Shown here piece after piece: positions 22,961 through 36,800 of a stretch of 64,000 bases of DNA. This DNA comes from Cloeon dipterum (taxonomy: Eukaryota; Arthropoda; Insecta; Ephemeroptera; Baetidae). A program made the position numbers and the translations under genes. The notes below the pieces were generated by a model. The model was not told the DNA's origin. It saw nothing but the letters and a program-made list of their open reading frames with translations, and did no database searches. Every line of letters starts with the position of its first letter. Within the stretch, counting starts at the first letter, position 1. The DNA lies in contig NC_088788.1 of the NCBI RefSeq assembly GCF_949628265.1, forward strand, positions 29,870,335-29,934,334, written 5' to 3'.

Positions 22961-25900
22961 TCAATAATCTTCTTTGAGTAGGAGAATGCTGTTGAAAATC
23001 TTCACAGCTTGTCCAATTTTAAAGCCAAGAAGCTCCACAAGGTCAGATTGGCTCAACATTAAAAAGGCATCCCCACTGATATTCTGTGATGTGAGAGAAT
23101 GTAAATTTAAATGTTTTAGATAATAGTAGGTAAGTACCTCTTCCACAAATTTTTTGGGTGTGTCTGCTGCTCCAAGTACTTGATCTGCAAAACTGCAAAC
23201 TTCTTCTGGAGTCCACTTCTTCACTCCATCAATACTCAAATCAAATTTGCCCTCAATCTTGCTCCAGTTAACCAGTTTAGCGTGAGTTGCTTTAGCCACT
23301 GGCATATTCTTCACTGAAGGAGCGTAACCTGGTCTGAATACTGACTCGTGCACATCCGAGCGAACTGATTGTGGGTTGATAGGCGGTTGAGCAGGCTCAA
23401 TTCCTCTCTTCTTCTTGTTGCGACCAATTGGAACCTCTGTTTGAGTATCCTCGGGAATTCCCAAAGTGGTGTCTTGCTCTTCCTCTTCGGGAACTTCTTC
23501 TTCCTCCAATTTCATCTCCACCTTCTCCACCTGCTTAAGCTTTGTCTCACTGTACCTGCAGAACCTAGCTTTGGCCAGGTTAGAGGTCGACAAAGGACAA
23601 GAGCCCATGTGTGGCAACACAAACTGGCTGTTTTTCAGAAGAGCGCGACAGCCTTGAGTGTAACACTGGTATTCAACGCCCGGGACTATCAAATTCAAGA
23701 TTTAGCATTTTTTCTAATTTAAGTCAAGTTCATGCTAGTTACCTGGTGGGGGACCAAGAGGGTGACCAGTTTTGTTGCACCATCCCATTGGGTGTATGTC
23801 TGGAGAGTCACTGTCCATCCAGGTTGAAGTTTCAAGCGGCCAGTTGTCAAAACCAATATGAAGCCTGCTGTTCCTGACTTCAAGAATGGAACCAACCCTG
23901 AAAAAAGGTTACAAAAATAGACAACATGTTGATATTGTTGATTGAGCATGGAAGTGAAAAATATCAATCAAAGATCTATCAATTTTCAAAATCAGTCCTT
24001 ACCGTATTAACTGTGGGAATCGTGGATCAACGCATTCTAATTTCATGCCCCTTTTAAAACCTAGGCTTGGTTTTGGCTTGAACGCTCTATGGGGCACGGC
24101 CTGACTTTTTGTTTCCCTCAGGTAATCATCCCAGTTGAATTCTCTGTATCCTGCAAAAAAGATAGTGATGCAGAGCAAATAAATTTAAGGCAAAAAGTGC
24201 ACCTTTAGGAGGAACCAATTCAATTCCAACAGATTCACACCAGCCGATGGGATGAATGAAAGTGGACGAAGGATCAACCCAATAATCGTATGTGTCATCC
24301 CATGAATCAAAGTGGATCAAAATCCTGCCACCAAGAATGTCTCTCACAGTGGAAACACAAACAAGTTCATGGTTGGATTTGTCCAGGGCTTCTAGTTTCA
24401 TTCCTATCCTAAAGCCACTGGGCCCAATCGTCTGCAAAACCAGCAAGTTAAAATTGACCATTTCAGAAGGCAGGTATTAAGACAGCTTACATTTTTGCTT
24501 GTTTGTCTGTGGACAAACAGGTTCCTTGGAGCAAGAGTGGCGTTTGTCGCCTTAACATAATGCGCCCAGTTGAACTTCTTTGATACTGCTTTTGGTGGAG
24601 ATAACTTCCGCGAAATCTTTTCGCAGTGCCCGGCTGGGAAGATGTCTTTGCTATCTGCATTTACCCAAAAGTCTGTTGAGTCGCTTGCGCCATCGATGTG
24701 CATCTTTACTCGAAATCCTGGAGTGACAGTTGATTCATATGAGTCAATATTTTCATTAAATTTTCGAATATAGCTGTGATTAGTGGTACTGATACTTAAA
24801 GTTTGACCAAATCATTGATTTTTCATCATCACACTAATTGAGAGAGCACAAGCCAAAGTGGTCAATGCGTGGGAAAAATTTAATTTGCACAAAATTGGTA
24901 AAAAAATGCTTAGTGAGCAAACTACGCACTTTAAAGTACTTCTTCAGGATAAAAGCCAAATTTCAAGTGTGTACCAATACAATAATTTATTTTTCTACGA
25001 AACTGTAATGATTGAATGGGTCTTTCCTATAAAACTTAAATTTACCTTTAGTAGAAACAACAGTCAGGACGACAAACTGAGCGGGCATCCTCGGGTCAAT
25101 GCCCTCTAGTTTCATTCCAGGCCTAAATCCATTTGCTCTGTCAGGAAAGCCACCTTCTTCGAAGAGTTTGGCTGGAGCTGCTCTTGTCTTCGTAAACTCC
25201 AAATATTTTGGCCACAAGAAATTCGGTGTGCGGTCAGTGTTAAAGTTAATCCATGGCATATCGTTAGGGTAACCCTGAAAATATAAAATCCATGGAAAAG
25301 ATAAATAATGATGACAAATAGTTCAGGCATGGAAACTCAATTGACTGACTACAAGTTAGAAAGCATTTTGGTCCTGACTGCAAGCAGACATCACATGGGA
25401 AATTTCACAACTCTATAATAGCAAAATTGCTTTTATTCCATATATTTTAATTGTTAGGATAGTATTGGGTAAAATTATTAGGCGCTCATTGATTAAACTA
25501 AAATATACATTGAAAAAAGGGGAATGTTTGAGATGTTTCCTGGCACATTTTAACATAAGATGTATTCATTTAACATGTAATAATTAAGCTGGTGAATAAT
25601 TAACACTTACCTCAGGATTTCTCGAGTCCTCATCTTGATCACTTACTGGGGTTGCAGAGGAAGAAGGAGCAGGCGAATTGGGCTCTGTGTTTGGCTTGCT
25701 GTCACCCGGCACGCTCTCTGCAGCACTTGAAGGAACCTCAGGATCTGGAGACTCAGGACAAGGCAGAGTTTCGCTAGTGCCTTCCTCGGAGCCTGTAGCC
25801 GATAATGTCCACTTAGAGACGTCGATTTTTTTCAATTCCACCTCAGCTGCTTCTGCTTTACTTTTTTCCTTGCGATCCATTTCCTCCTGTTCCTTCTTCT

Positions 25901-28349
25901 TTTGGGCAGCAGCTTTGCGCTTTTCAAATTTGTCTGAACAAGTTGTGCTGCAAAATCTAGAAAATCAAAACATAGAGGTGAAATTTCTCATTTGCAAACT
26001 GCCAAACAAAATACCTTTGTTTAATGTATTCCGATGCCAATCCATAGCAACCACATTGCTCGCAACAGCAGGTGCTATAAGAGCTTACCTTTTCTTTTCT
26101 TGCTCTTTTCTTTGGTACAGCATCTAAGATTAAATTTTTGTTGGTCCTCCAAACTGTAGTTAAAATTAAAGCAAAACCATTACCATCTACATCCGATTTT
26201 GTTTTCTGAATGATTGGGATATTCTCGCACTTCCTCAGCAAGTCATCTGTGTCAAGTTCCATGTCAGAACCTTCAGATTCTTCAACAAGCTCCATGAGTC
26301 CCAACTCATTTACACGAAACTGAAAAACCAATGAACATCACATTTTAATATAACTTGTACCAATTCCAAGGTTTCAACTATCTATATAACAGAATTATGG
26401 CTCGGCACAATCCGAATGCATTATTTTGCATATCCCTCCATATTGGACAGCAGCTATTTCAGCATGTGATATCTCATTAGCAGTGCGATATCAGCCAAAC
26501 AAAATCTCAATTGAAGAAAGCCCAGATCTTGATACAATGCCAGTCCTGGCAGTAGCACGGTAGAACGCATCATTCATGAAATTTAAAACTCTCTAAGAGT
26601 GTGAATTTACCGAATCCCATCTATTTTTAATGCCAATATTCACATTGGTGATTGCAGTTAAAGGCAGGGTGCTTTAAACGAGGCCTTACAGATCTTTACA
26701 GCCGCTATCCAAAATGGAGATATAGTGTAAGTATTTGTTTCTCGGCCAAGTTTTGAGTTAATTAATAGTTTTGAAAAAATGTGCATTAAAGCCATTTCAT
26801 GCAGAATTTTGAGATACTGAAAATGCTTTAATACTTTCAAGTTGCTTCCTGGAAGAACACCAACTCCATCTCTCCATTCCAATAAGTTTGCAGGGTCGAA
26901 GTCTTCAATAGCAGGTCTTATTAGACTTTGGTCTATTTTTGGTGCGATTTTTGCACCTGTCTTTTTGTCTCGGAAAAACTTAGGTTTCTTCTTCTTGTTA
27001 CTCTCAACACTCTTATCCTGAGCATCCATGCGCCTCAGCTCCTCCTTCAGCTTTTCTTTCAACATGGCTTGCGAAGGTTTATCTTTTTTCTTGGCACCCA
27101 AGATGCTTGGTCGTTTGAACTGTCTCATAGGAGTTGTTGGCTTGTTGGATGCATCTTCATCGTTTTTTTGATCTGTATTTTCTGCAGCTTCGATGGATTC
27201 ATTACCACTTTCTGCGTCATCCTTGCTCATTGATCCGATAACGCTTGTGCTGACAGAGTCATCCAAGTCGCATATGTCATCCATTTTCTCATCAGTTTCT
27301 AGCACTATGTCTTTCGTGGAATCATCCTCAACATCTTCTTCTGGATTCTTGGAGGCAACAGTAATGCTACTATCATCTGGAGTATTTGGTTTTTCGCTAG
27401 TCAGCCCATGAATTGTGATCAGATTGGGAAATTCATTCAGGATGGGCACATATGACCCATCTGCCAACTTTTTATACGCTATATTGCTGCCTTCCAATTT
27501 TTGAGTTTGACCTTCGCCTAATGTTGGATTTTGAGAGTCCATCTCTTCAGGTTGCGTCTTCTTAGACAGCTGAGCGGTGGAAAATAAATTGAGCTGGTTT
27601 AAGAGTTGATGATGCCCAAATTGAGCAGGCTGAAGGACTTTTACTTCACTGCCGGACACTGCAAAGAGGTATTAATAATATTTTGATTGAATTTAAATAT
27701 ATATGGACCTTTAGTCACAGGAAAGGTGCGGTTGGCAGTGGCCAAAGTTGTAGCTTTAGGCGTTGGAGTTGCTCCTGGAGTGATACTAATCTTTGCGCCT
27801 CCAGTTGATGAAGGAGTTACAACTTTGACAGTACCTTGACCTAAAATAAGTGCAATTAGAAAAGTAAAGTTGCTTTGGCATAAATAATTTACCTCCACTT
27901 AGCACGGGAGTCAGCATTCCAAATACAGTGTTGGGGGACTGCAAATTGGATCGTGGAGCTGTTGAGTTGATGATGAGGTTCTGAAGGGTTTGTGAAGGTC
28001 CAGCTTGTGTGGACGGCACAATGTGGGCTAGTGCAGACGTTCCATCAGGATTTGGAATGAGGAAAGCAGGCACCAAAACTCTTGTGGTGGATGACTGAAA
28101 TTTTGGATTATATTAATTCAAATGTGTTATCAATCTAACATTTAATATATCAAATTTGCTTTTAGACACTAAATAAATCACTAGATAATTAATCACCGCA
28201 TTGTTGGAGACTGTATTTGTAGTCTGAGTGCTTGGTTCTGTTGTAGTGGAACTAGTTTCGGTGGTTAAGACAGGACCAGGAGCTGGAGCCGCTGTCTTGG
28301 CATTATTTGTAGAATATACCTTTAAAACGTTGTGTTGTTGTGTACTCAT
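22961..28349 (-). CDS. l(3)mbt: Lethal(3)malignant brain tumor homologue: FCS finger, three MBT repeats, C2HC finger, SAM domain
   Basis: Fourteen coding exons: 28349-28197, 28094-27893, 27840-27709, 27658-26835, 26319-26184, 26123-26015, 25956-25611, 25274-25046, 24717-24491, 24431-24203, 24150-24003, 23897-23743, 23685-23138, 23083-22961. They join in frame to about 1186 residues. Order of parts: Ser/Thr-rich N-terminus, acidic and Lys-rich region with KKDKPSQAMLKEKLKEELRR, FCS-type zinc finger near 495-520 (CCCEQCGCYGLASEYIKQRF), MBT1 about 635-745 (GFRPGMKLEGIDPRMPAQFV), MBT2 about 750-862 (GMKLEALDKSNHELVCVSTV), MBT3 about 863-963 (GMKLECVDPRFPQLIRV), C2HC finger (CYTQGC, HMGSCPL), and a C-terminal SAM domain (VKKWTPEEVCSFADQVLGA, DLVELLGFKIGQAVKIF). 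MBT repeats bind mono- and dimethyl-lysine on histones; the family represses transcription. The first coding exon starts with its ATG directly after an AG acceptor, so a non-coding 5' exon is expected upstream. Confidence 0.9.
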
Positions 28350-31198
28350 CTACAACAGAAAAATAGTTATTATAATTTAGGAGGATATATTTTTGCCAAA
28401 TTGAGAAGATAAATTATAATATTAGATTTCCTCATTTTTTTTTGCAGAACAGATTAAAAATTTTAACATTGCAAACAGAAAAATATAGAAGGAAATATGG
28501 GCTTAAAACTAGAATTACCAAAATATTTCAAGGAAATCAATCGAAAATATTAACGACGCGGCTGAAACACGATTTAAGTGCAATAATTTTACAAGGAAGC
28601 TTTCTTTGGACACTTATTTAATTCTGTAAATATTAATCTCCTCAAAGTGACCAGCAAAATCCTTATCCATTAGTGTTCTCACGGCCATATACCTAAGCCG
28701 CGATTTCGTAGTTAGCGTTAAATGGACAAATGAATTGAACCGCGTGTTAATCATAAACAACCGATTGCGCATTCAATTTTAATAAAAGTAGTAGCGCATT
28801 CGATTTAACATTTTAACTCACTCATGAAATTCAAACAAAGCAAATCGGAAATGCACAGCAGGTGGTAGCAACAATATTATCGAGTTGAGGGCATTAAAAG
28901 TTGAAACAGGCGGGCCGATAATCGTCACGAGGGTTTGCCACCAACAACACAGAAGAAGCGACTGAAAAGCCACGCCGCGATTGCTCTCGGCCTCCGCCAA
29001 ACGCTTTCAAGCAGATGGTGCTGAGCATGCTTGCTAGGATATTGCTTAAGAAATAGTTTCACCCAATCAGTTATCCAGAAATTAAAGTGAAGGTTCAATT
29101 GCATATTACAAAAAATATTACTAAAATAATTACATAATAATATTCTTTAAAAACCCCTAAACAAATTCTTCAAATTAATAGTTTCAAATTTAATTTGAGG
29201 TTAAATTAAGTGCACTATAGCAAATTATTGAGAGTTAAATCTGAGCCCCTTATAATTGTGAAAAGTATTTTCATAATAAACTAAATTAATATTATGGAGC
29301 AATACAAACTGAAAATTATTTTTCTTACCAATGGAAAATTACGCGTAACTAGTGAATTAATAAAATAATACTAAATTTTATTCACGTGAGTATGATCGCG
29401 GGAACGTTTTGCTCGAAAAGTGAGGAGGAATATTGTAAAAATGTTCAACAAGTAATGAGATTTTTTATTTACTTCAAAAATCATTAGTTAGAAAAAATTG
29501 ATAAATCTTCAATACATATATCCAGAATTAATATTGCAATAACCAGAAATAAATCAGTCGACATGAACGATTTAAAACAAAATATTGTTGCCTCATGGGA
29601 AAAATGAACAGGGCATCTCGCTACGTGCAGAGGGGGCGTTCTATTCAAGAGTTTCGTGTGAAGAACACCTCCATATCGCTTGAAAACGGCGCGAATTTCG
29701 ATGACAACAAACACCACCTTACTGGATTTCGTTAAAATAAAGTTAAAATTATATTTATTTTAAATGGTTGTAAACGATTTCAAATAGTGCAACACATAAC
29801 CTACGAGATAAATCCACAAAAAGATGACCAAACACAATTTGAAGGCGTGGAACGTGAATTTATAAAACAGCACTTCATACGGAAGCGTGATGACATTACG
29901 CACACGAACTATTTTGAACGAACATTGGGATAACTAAGAACTTTATTGAAGGTTGGAAAGATTTTTTCGGTTTCAAAGCAATGTGATTTTGAGTTTTTGA
30001 AGTTGTTTCGATTTAAATTACACACATAATTGTTCAATAAAATAGCTCCAGTTTAGATGGTGCTAGTTTGTGACGATCAGAATTTCTAGATCACGTCGTT
30101 AAACAAGTAAAAACTTCGTGTAAGAATATTAAAACTAAGAGATCATTGACTAAAGTAAAAGAAACGAGCAAAAACACAAGTGGATATATACCATGCTTAA
30201 CGAATGTTCCAAAATTATCTAAGTTACCTTGATTCATGAAAGCCGTGGGGTGAGGACAGAGAGTGCCACCATCGGCTGCCTTGTGCCTTCCACTTTGCTG
30301 CTACGAGTGGACCAAGAGATTTGGTCCAATCAGCGTGCTGCTTTCATGGCCCGCCACTATCGAGCGCCGCTGCCGCAAAGCGGTTGTAGTTGGAACCACA
30401 AGCTGTTTGCGAGGTTGCCATTACCGATACTTTTGAGAAAATAAGATTTTACGTCTCTTTGCTACTATGCCAGTGTCAGTACTGTTTTGTTTTTGTATCG
30501 TTTGGCCCCGGTAGACCTGGGGCGCGGGCCGTTACGTTCTCTGAATGGTGGTAGTGGTATCAAGGCCCCCGAGATTTGGCTCATGTGAACAAGGACGAAT
30601 TATCAGTGATCAGAAGAATCAGAGGCTGGAATTGAGTTTTGAATTAGATGCGATAGGTGAGAGTAGTTATGTATGTATTGGGTTATTTTTCAGTAGTAAT
30701 TAAATGCAACCTCCTCGGTGTGTTTGATAAATTAACATCAGTTTAATAAAAAAAATTACATACGTACTTGATTTATTTATTAAAGAAATCTACGAAAATT
30801 TAATCTGACCGACTAACCATTGGTTCTCGTTTAATGTTTGGTCCTGGGATGGCTCACAATCTGAAATGCTGAAAATGAGAAGCCTATCTCAGCCCAGTAT
30901 AGGGCCTTGAAGCTTGAAGACACCTCAATTAGACGAGTTCACGGCAGATATGCATAATTTGTATTCGCGTTTTCCAAAAATGCGTTAATGCATGAAGGTT
31001 GCTAAATTTCAATTCTATGAGATACTATTCTCGAGTTAGGTGTGAATATAGAGGCGGCAGGATTCTTTTTATCCTATTCGCACCAAATTTAAGCAAAAAA
31101 AAATTGTAGAAGTTGAAAGTTTGAGCAATAAATTCCATAATATATACATTTACACATTTTTTCTAAACTTCCACCTTGTGCAGGTCCATGGAACTGTG
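28350..31198. other. Divergent promoter region of L(3)mbt and the CARD-death-domain gene
   Basis: GC-richer patches at about 28680-29030 and 30230-30640 flank an AT-rich core and look like the two promoter and 5' UTR zones; the second holds a CCAAT box (GGTCCAATCAGC, near 30326). A donor GATAG-GTGAGAG at 30657 and the acceptor CTTGTGCAG ending at 31183 suggest a 5' UTR intron for the gene to the right. No coding exon is supported between them. Confidence 0.4.
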
Positions 31199-32132
31199 AT
31201 GGAGGACAGCGCAATCGATGGCCTAAAACATTATGAGGAAGCAATCAAAAGAGATGTCATGTTTGATGAAATCGCTGACAAACTCGTCCCCAAAGAACTG
31301 CTGAATGGGGAGGAATTTTCCATCATCTCTAAACTGTCATCTAATTCCAAGAGAATGGATTTCTACTTAAAACAAGTTTTGCCATCTAAAAATAGAGGCT
31401 ATGCGTTGAAATTCTGCGAAGTTCTCAAAGAAGCTGGTTTTCGGTGGATTGTCGACAAGATCATCCCACCAAGAAAGGACGAATCAACTAGTAAGAAAAG
31501 GAAATCTCTACCAACTGAGCCCAAAATCAAAGCAGCCACTAAAAAATCGGAGAATGAAGACGTAGTTGATGCAAAAAGGGCTTGTGCTGGATCTGTTGAA
31601 AATGTGGCTCCAGCTGAAATAGATCATGTTAATGCAAGAGAAACACTGTCAGGCGATGTAAAAAAAACTAAGCCCGAAGAAATGGTTGTTGATGGCAATC
31701 TTGGTAAGTGTCCCAGTCAGTTTACTTCCAGCCAAATTGATATTGGTACCAAGATGGTGATATTTATGTTCTTCTCAGGTGTTTCCAAGGAAATGATTGA
31801 TATTGTCTCAAACGACTTATATGTGCTCAATGGATGGGTGTCGCTTGTGCACTCGCTGGAGATGGATAGCTGTTTACCTCAGCTTCGATTTGAGATGGCA
31901 CTGAGTCCAAGCAGCACAACTACCATCGTTACGACACTTTTAAAAAATTGGATCAACATGAATCCCAAGAAGGCAAACTTGGGAGCATTGATACAAGGAC
32001 TCAAGGAGTCAAGGTTCTTCTTTGCTGCCTGTAAGGCATTAGAGAATAATATGTCTCTCAAGTTGATAATTTACTGATCATTTTGCAGCCAAGCTAGAAG
32101 ACGCATTTGGTACGCCGCAACATGGCCAATGA
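31199..32132 (+). CDS. CARD plus death-domain adaptor, RAIDD/CRADD-like
   Basis: Three exons (31199-31703, 31779-32030, 32089-32132) give 266 residues. I start at the ATG opening MEDSAIDGLKHYEEAIKRDV; the open frame to its left is intron and 5' UTR. Residues about 10-85 (MFDEIADKLVPKEL, SIISKLSSNSKRMDFYLKQV, ALKFCEVLKEAGF) have the six-helix rhythm of a CARD. A Lys-rich linker with SKKRKSL follows, and the C-terminus (SNDLYVLNGWVSLVHSLEMD, TTLLKNWINMNPKKANLGAL, FFAASKLEDAF) has the pattern of a death domain, with its central Trp and the L..W......A....L core. CARD at the N-terminus and death domain at the C-terminus is the layout of RAIDD, which links PIDD to caspase-2. RAIDD is 199 residues; the extra length here is the linker. 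Domain calls rest on pattern, not on a search. Confidence 0.62.
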
Positions 32133-33857
32133 TGGAGTTGATTGCAGTGCCCACGCATCACCTAGGAGGTTTTAAACCTTTCTCTTTGTAAGAGTTTTAC
32201 TCAAGATATAATCTTCAACGCATTTATTTTGCTACCTTCTTCGATCTCTTTGTTTGAGAATATAATGAACTTATCCACTTACTTTTGATGATAGGAACCA
32301 ATTTTGTATAATTAATCTTTAAATCCATCAATTTTAGACTGTTTGCAGAGGATAAATCTCAGTGAGTGAAGGGCTATTATGCTAGTATTACACATTTAAA
32401 CTTAAGTTTTAACTATCTTGAATGAAATTTAGTTAACTTGTACCTGAATATTGAATTGCATCAATGCTTGCCTCTTGGATTGGCATACTTTGTGGAGCTA
32501 GCAACTTACAAAAGATGACTCAGGAATATTTCAGGGTTCCTGAAATCCCAAGTATTTGACACCTTTTAACACTAATTTTGTGAATATTTACTAAGCAACC
32601 TACACTTGTTTGTCTGGTTAAGAAATAAACGTAGTCAAATAGATTTATCAAATTAAATGCACAAAGTTTGGTTCAATTTTTAGCTTATATTCTCCTTTAT
32701 TATATGAAGGTTCACAAGATGAAAAATAAAAAAATTGCAATTTCAAAATGACATTAACAAAGACTTGAGACAAAATAAAATAATCGTACATAATTACTCA
32801 TGTATGTACATTGAAGACATGGTTCAGCTTTTGTGGGACACAAAATGGGAAAATACAAATCAATTGGTTTTAGCGTGTGCGCAATTTAGTTAAAGAGAGC
32901 CCAGTGTTAAGGCACAGCCCTAGAAGCTTCATGTAGTCGCCTACACTTTGAGCAATTTGCAATAAAAAATGGGATATTGGCAACAAAAAGACGCAAGGTC
33001 AATTAGAGAAAAGAATAAATACAAGATCGTGTAAATTTTTTACACTAAATTAATTCAATCAGAGAGATACTTAAGAGACGAAAGTGCAGCGCACTTAATA
33101 CAAATTTATGAGTCCATTGACCTGTTACTATCAGCTTGAGCATCATCAATTCTGTCAAGTCAGGCTTCTCACTTTAAAAGTCATGTCCTCGATTTTCAAG
33201 AAATTGCAGATTCAAAACTAGATTGGCCACAGCAAATAATTCAGGAAAGTCTGCACAAAAGTTAAGTTGGTTGCTTTTCGCTATATTAATTCAGTCTAGC
33301 TCGAATTTCAAAAGTGAAATAATGCTTTGGTAACAAGTCAAGGAAGAGCATTTTAAGAGACAAGGAGGAGGGGGCGAGGAAATTGTTGTTATTACTAAAA
33401 ACTCATATTCTTCCCTTTATACTCATTGTAATAATGACCGTTTGAAACAAACGTGGATAAAATATAACGGAAGTAATACACTCAAGTCAAACAGAATTTG
33501 AGTGAACTTGGGCTTTAAAGCTATGTTCTAAGACTAATATAGAAAATCTTGCAAATAACAAATTTAATTTCATGGTTTGAAAGGCAAGCCAAGGCAATTG
33601 TGATGAAAAAAACCATTTCTGCTGGCAGCATTATATATCAAATTCAAATTATTTTTGACTCTGTTGGCTAATAGTCAGTTTTATCATTTAGAAAATTGTA
33701 CCTATGCTTGAATAATGAATATAATGGTGAAGAAAGTCACAATTAGCACAAGTAGGACATTTTACATTTCATGACAAAGGCTAATGAAATGACTTACAAT
33801 AAAGTCGGTTTAGCAAAAAAAGAGTAAAAGAAAAAAGACTTGCACGATGAAGCTCAA
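32133..33857. other. Convergent 3' regions of the adaptor gene and SH3BGRL
   Basis: AT-rich, with AATAAA at 32624-32629 on the plus strand for the adaptor gene and TTTATT at 32696-32701 as a minus-strand signal for SH3BGRL. If both are used the transcripts end close together and SH3BGRL has a 3' UTR of about 1.1 kb. I see no coding exon. Confidence 0.4.
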
Positions 33858-36800
33858 TTATTCTTCATCTTCTCCTTCTTCTTCTTGCTCATCATCCTCG
33901 TCTGCTACCGTGTCTTTTTCCGCTGTCGTATCTGTTGATTCGGCCTGCAAAACAAGAGCCAAGATTTGCAAAATTGTTGGGTGCACCAGCCAAATGCTAT
34001 CAAGGATATAAGGCAATCTTGACGGACAGAAAGCCGCCCAAAGTTCAATGTCACATATAAGGCTGGCTGCCAATATTATTATTTGCCATTGCTAACCAAA
34101 GGTTGACTGTGGTTGGCATTCTTAACAAGCTAATCAAAAATGAGAATTCGGGATGCTAGAATTTTCTGTTTAAATGCTCCTCACTCGTGAAAGAGACGAT
34201 TTGCAGACAACAATACAAAGCTGACATATATCTAGGATTTAAATTCGCATTTGTCGTGGGATAAATGATCCAATCACCCCTCTCCCCCTCTTTTGGCACA
34301 AGAACAACTGGCAGTAGTATTTTCTAGACAAGAGCGTGAATGAAAGGCATGAAATCAAGCAACACTTACCTTATCAGGTTCTGTTACTTCGGGTTCTTCA
34401 GCAGTCTTAATGCTTGTGGGCACTGGAATCTCGATGACTTTGTCGACGGATGCCTGATTGCAAGGCAATGAATAATATTTTCAATTAAAAATTAAAGCCG
34501 AGCAAAGTGCGGTATACATACCTCTCGACTTCCTGACACACCGTTGACTGTGCCATTGGTGCCCTCCTTCTTCGCCGCCTTGGCAGGGTCAACAGGAACT
34601 TTGAGGAATTTTTCCAGTTCGTCTATCTCATTGCTCAGATCAAAATCGTCGTAATCCTAAGGAATAAAAATGAAAAACCGTCAATTTTTTACTGATTCTA
34701 ATAAATTTTCCATATTAAAAGCATGATTGTTTTTAAGAAATTTATCACATCATTACCCATTATAATAATTTATTTTTGACGACATTGAATCATGAGTTTA
34801 AGTTAATAAAATAAATTTGGATAACAAAGATGGATTGATATAATGTTATTTTTTGTAACGTAGACAGCGACAGTAAATTTTAACTGGTTCGTAAGATTGC
34901 TAGCTCAACGTTCAACGTGTCAGTGATTACATAAAAGAGCTCAAGTTTATTTGTGGTAGGATTAATCTGAAGCGCATAAATGTAGCTAGATGTATTTATA
35001 TAAAAGCAAAAAGATTTATACAAGGGCAGATATTATGATGGCACAGCAGAAACTAGTACACAGAGTGCACCGGCCCATGTGGACTCCAGCCAAAAGCTAG
35101 TAAAAGAGCTACACTTTCAACTCAATGGTTTCAAACATGAGAGTTACGGGCCATATTTTCTTAATTCTAGTTAATATAACTGTGTTGAAACTTAAACTTA
35201 CACTAATAAAAAAGAGCCTTGAAGGCATACCAGATGGAAACAATCACTTAAACATAATATACAATGCATGTTTTTTTGAGAGAGTAAAAATGGTGTTGTA
35301 TTGTGAGGCTATTGATTTTTGTTCTGAATTGGAACTGGTTATACAGCTACACTTAAAGTAATATTTTTTTATACAAAGCACTTATAAAGATAAGCAGTGA
35401 TTTTCTTTCTTTTAAAGGAGTTTTCAAGGGCATTATTTCCTTGGAATTTTAATTGAAACTTAGTAATCAAATATCACGTCGCAATCGTTATGTAAAAAAC
35501 GATGGATGGCATTCATAGTAGGCGTTGCCGCTAACTTTTTCAAACAAAATTTTGACCTGTTTAATCCACAAAAATCCACGAGAAGCATTTGAGTTTTTTT
35601 GCGATTGTTCGCTTACTGCTAAGGAGAGTAAAACTCTCCTTATTTACAGCCAAATTTATGCTAACAATGTCATGAAAACACAGCGCTAGAAAAGGCGTGT
35701 GTCTTTGAAGGCCTATTATATTTGTATATCAATACTCAATTAACATAGTCATCATTTCTTTAAAATTCAACCAAATAATTTATTGTTTGATGCGTATGTA
35801 CAAACCAAAATTTCTAATCACTATGATATCTTTCACTAACTAAATTAATATTGGGCCATTTCTTTTCCAGAATGTTAGAGTTTCTAATTATTAGAAGTGT
35901 GCTGCTTAAACATATATCCCTAAATTAACAGAGCGTTTTTAATGCAAAATCATAAAAATGCGGACGGTGAGCACAGATTGATTCCTCTTACGAGCAACGA
36001 CCTCGGTTTGCACTCGTTTTTATTCCGAAACGAGCAACTGTGGAATTCCTTCCCATCCGTGATCAAATTGTGTCCGTGTTCCCCAGTTTACCAAATTTAT
36101 GAGATGAAAAATGTTATGCATTATTTATACGTGGTGTGACACGTGATAAGAGTAGTGGTAATTTTGCTTCTAATTTAATCACATGTTTCAGCGGGTTGTA
36201 CGCTAACTCTACAAATAAATTTAATGCCAATTTTTTCCTTTATGTGATTTACTGGACTATCAAATTTATGTCACATATATATTATATATGATGACTTGTT
36301 TTGGAGAAATAAGCCAAATTAATTTGAACTTCTATTTCCAAACTGTACTGACGCAACTGTTTGGACAAATCGTTTTAATATTTGAGTAAACATGAATACA
36401 GATAGTGTAAAACACAGAACCTTAACTTTATGATGAAGTAACAACTAGTAAAGTTGTAGATTGCGATAAGAAAAATAGCATGACATGTTATAACTTGCAT
36501 GGTGTTGGTCACCTCAAATGTTGACACACTAGTAGTTACAATGAGGTCTAATGAAATAAAATTGCCAGAAAAAGTGCAAGCAAATTGTTGTCAGTGGTGA
36601 TAGGTGGTAATACTTAAATGTATCGGTGGGAAAGTGACTTGCGCGCACTTTTACGAAATGATATATATTATATTGATTCATGCAATGCGTCATATATGAA
36701 TGCTTTTTGAAGCATTTTGCAACTTTATTATCTTATCACGCCATCAAATAAACAATAGGTAAACTTTTCGCTGGAGAGTGTAATTATTGGAGCTTAAATG

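Noticed and set aside
26060-26090. Possible intron inside the FCS zinc finger of L(3)mbt (GTAAGC to TTATAG)
   Set aside because: Removing it breaks the frame, while reading through gives an intact finger.
30229-30444. 71-codon open frame upstream of the CARD-death-domain gene
   Set aside because: It contains a CCAAT box and sits where the promoter or 5' UTR should be; the protein resembles nothing.
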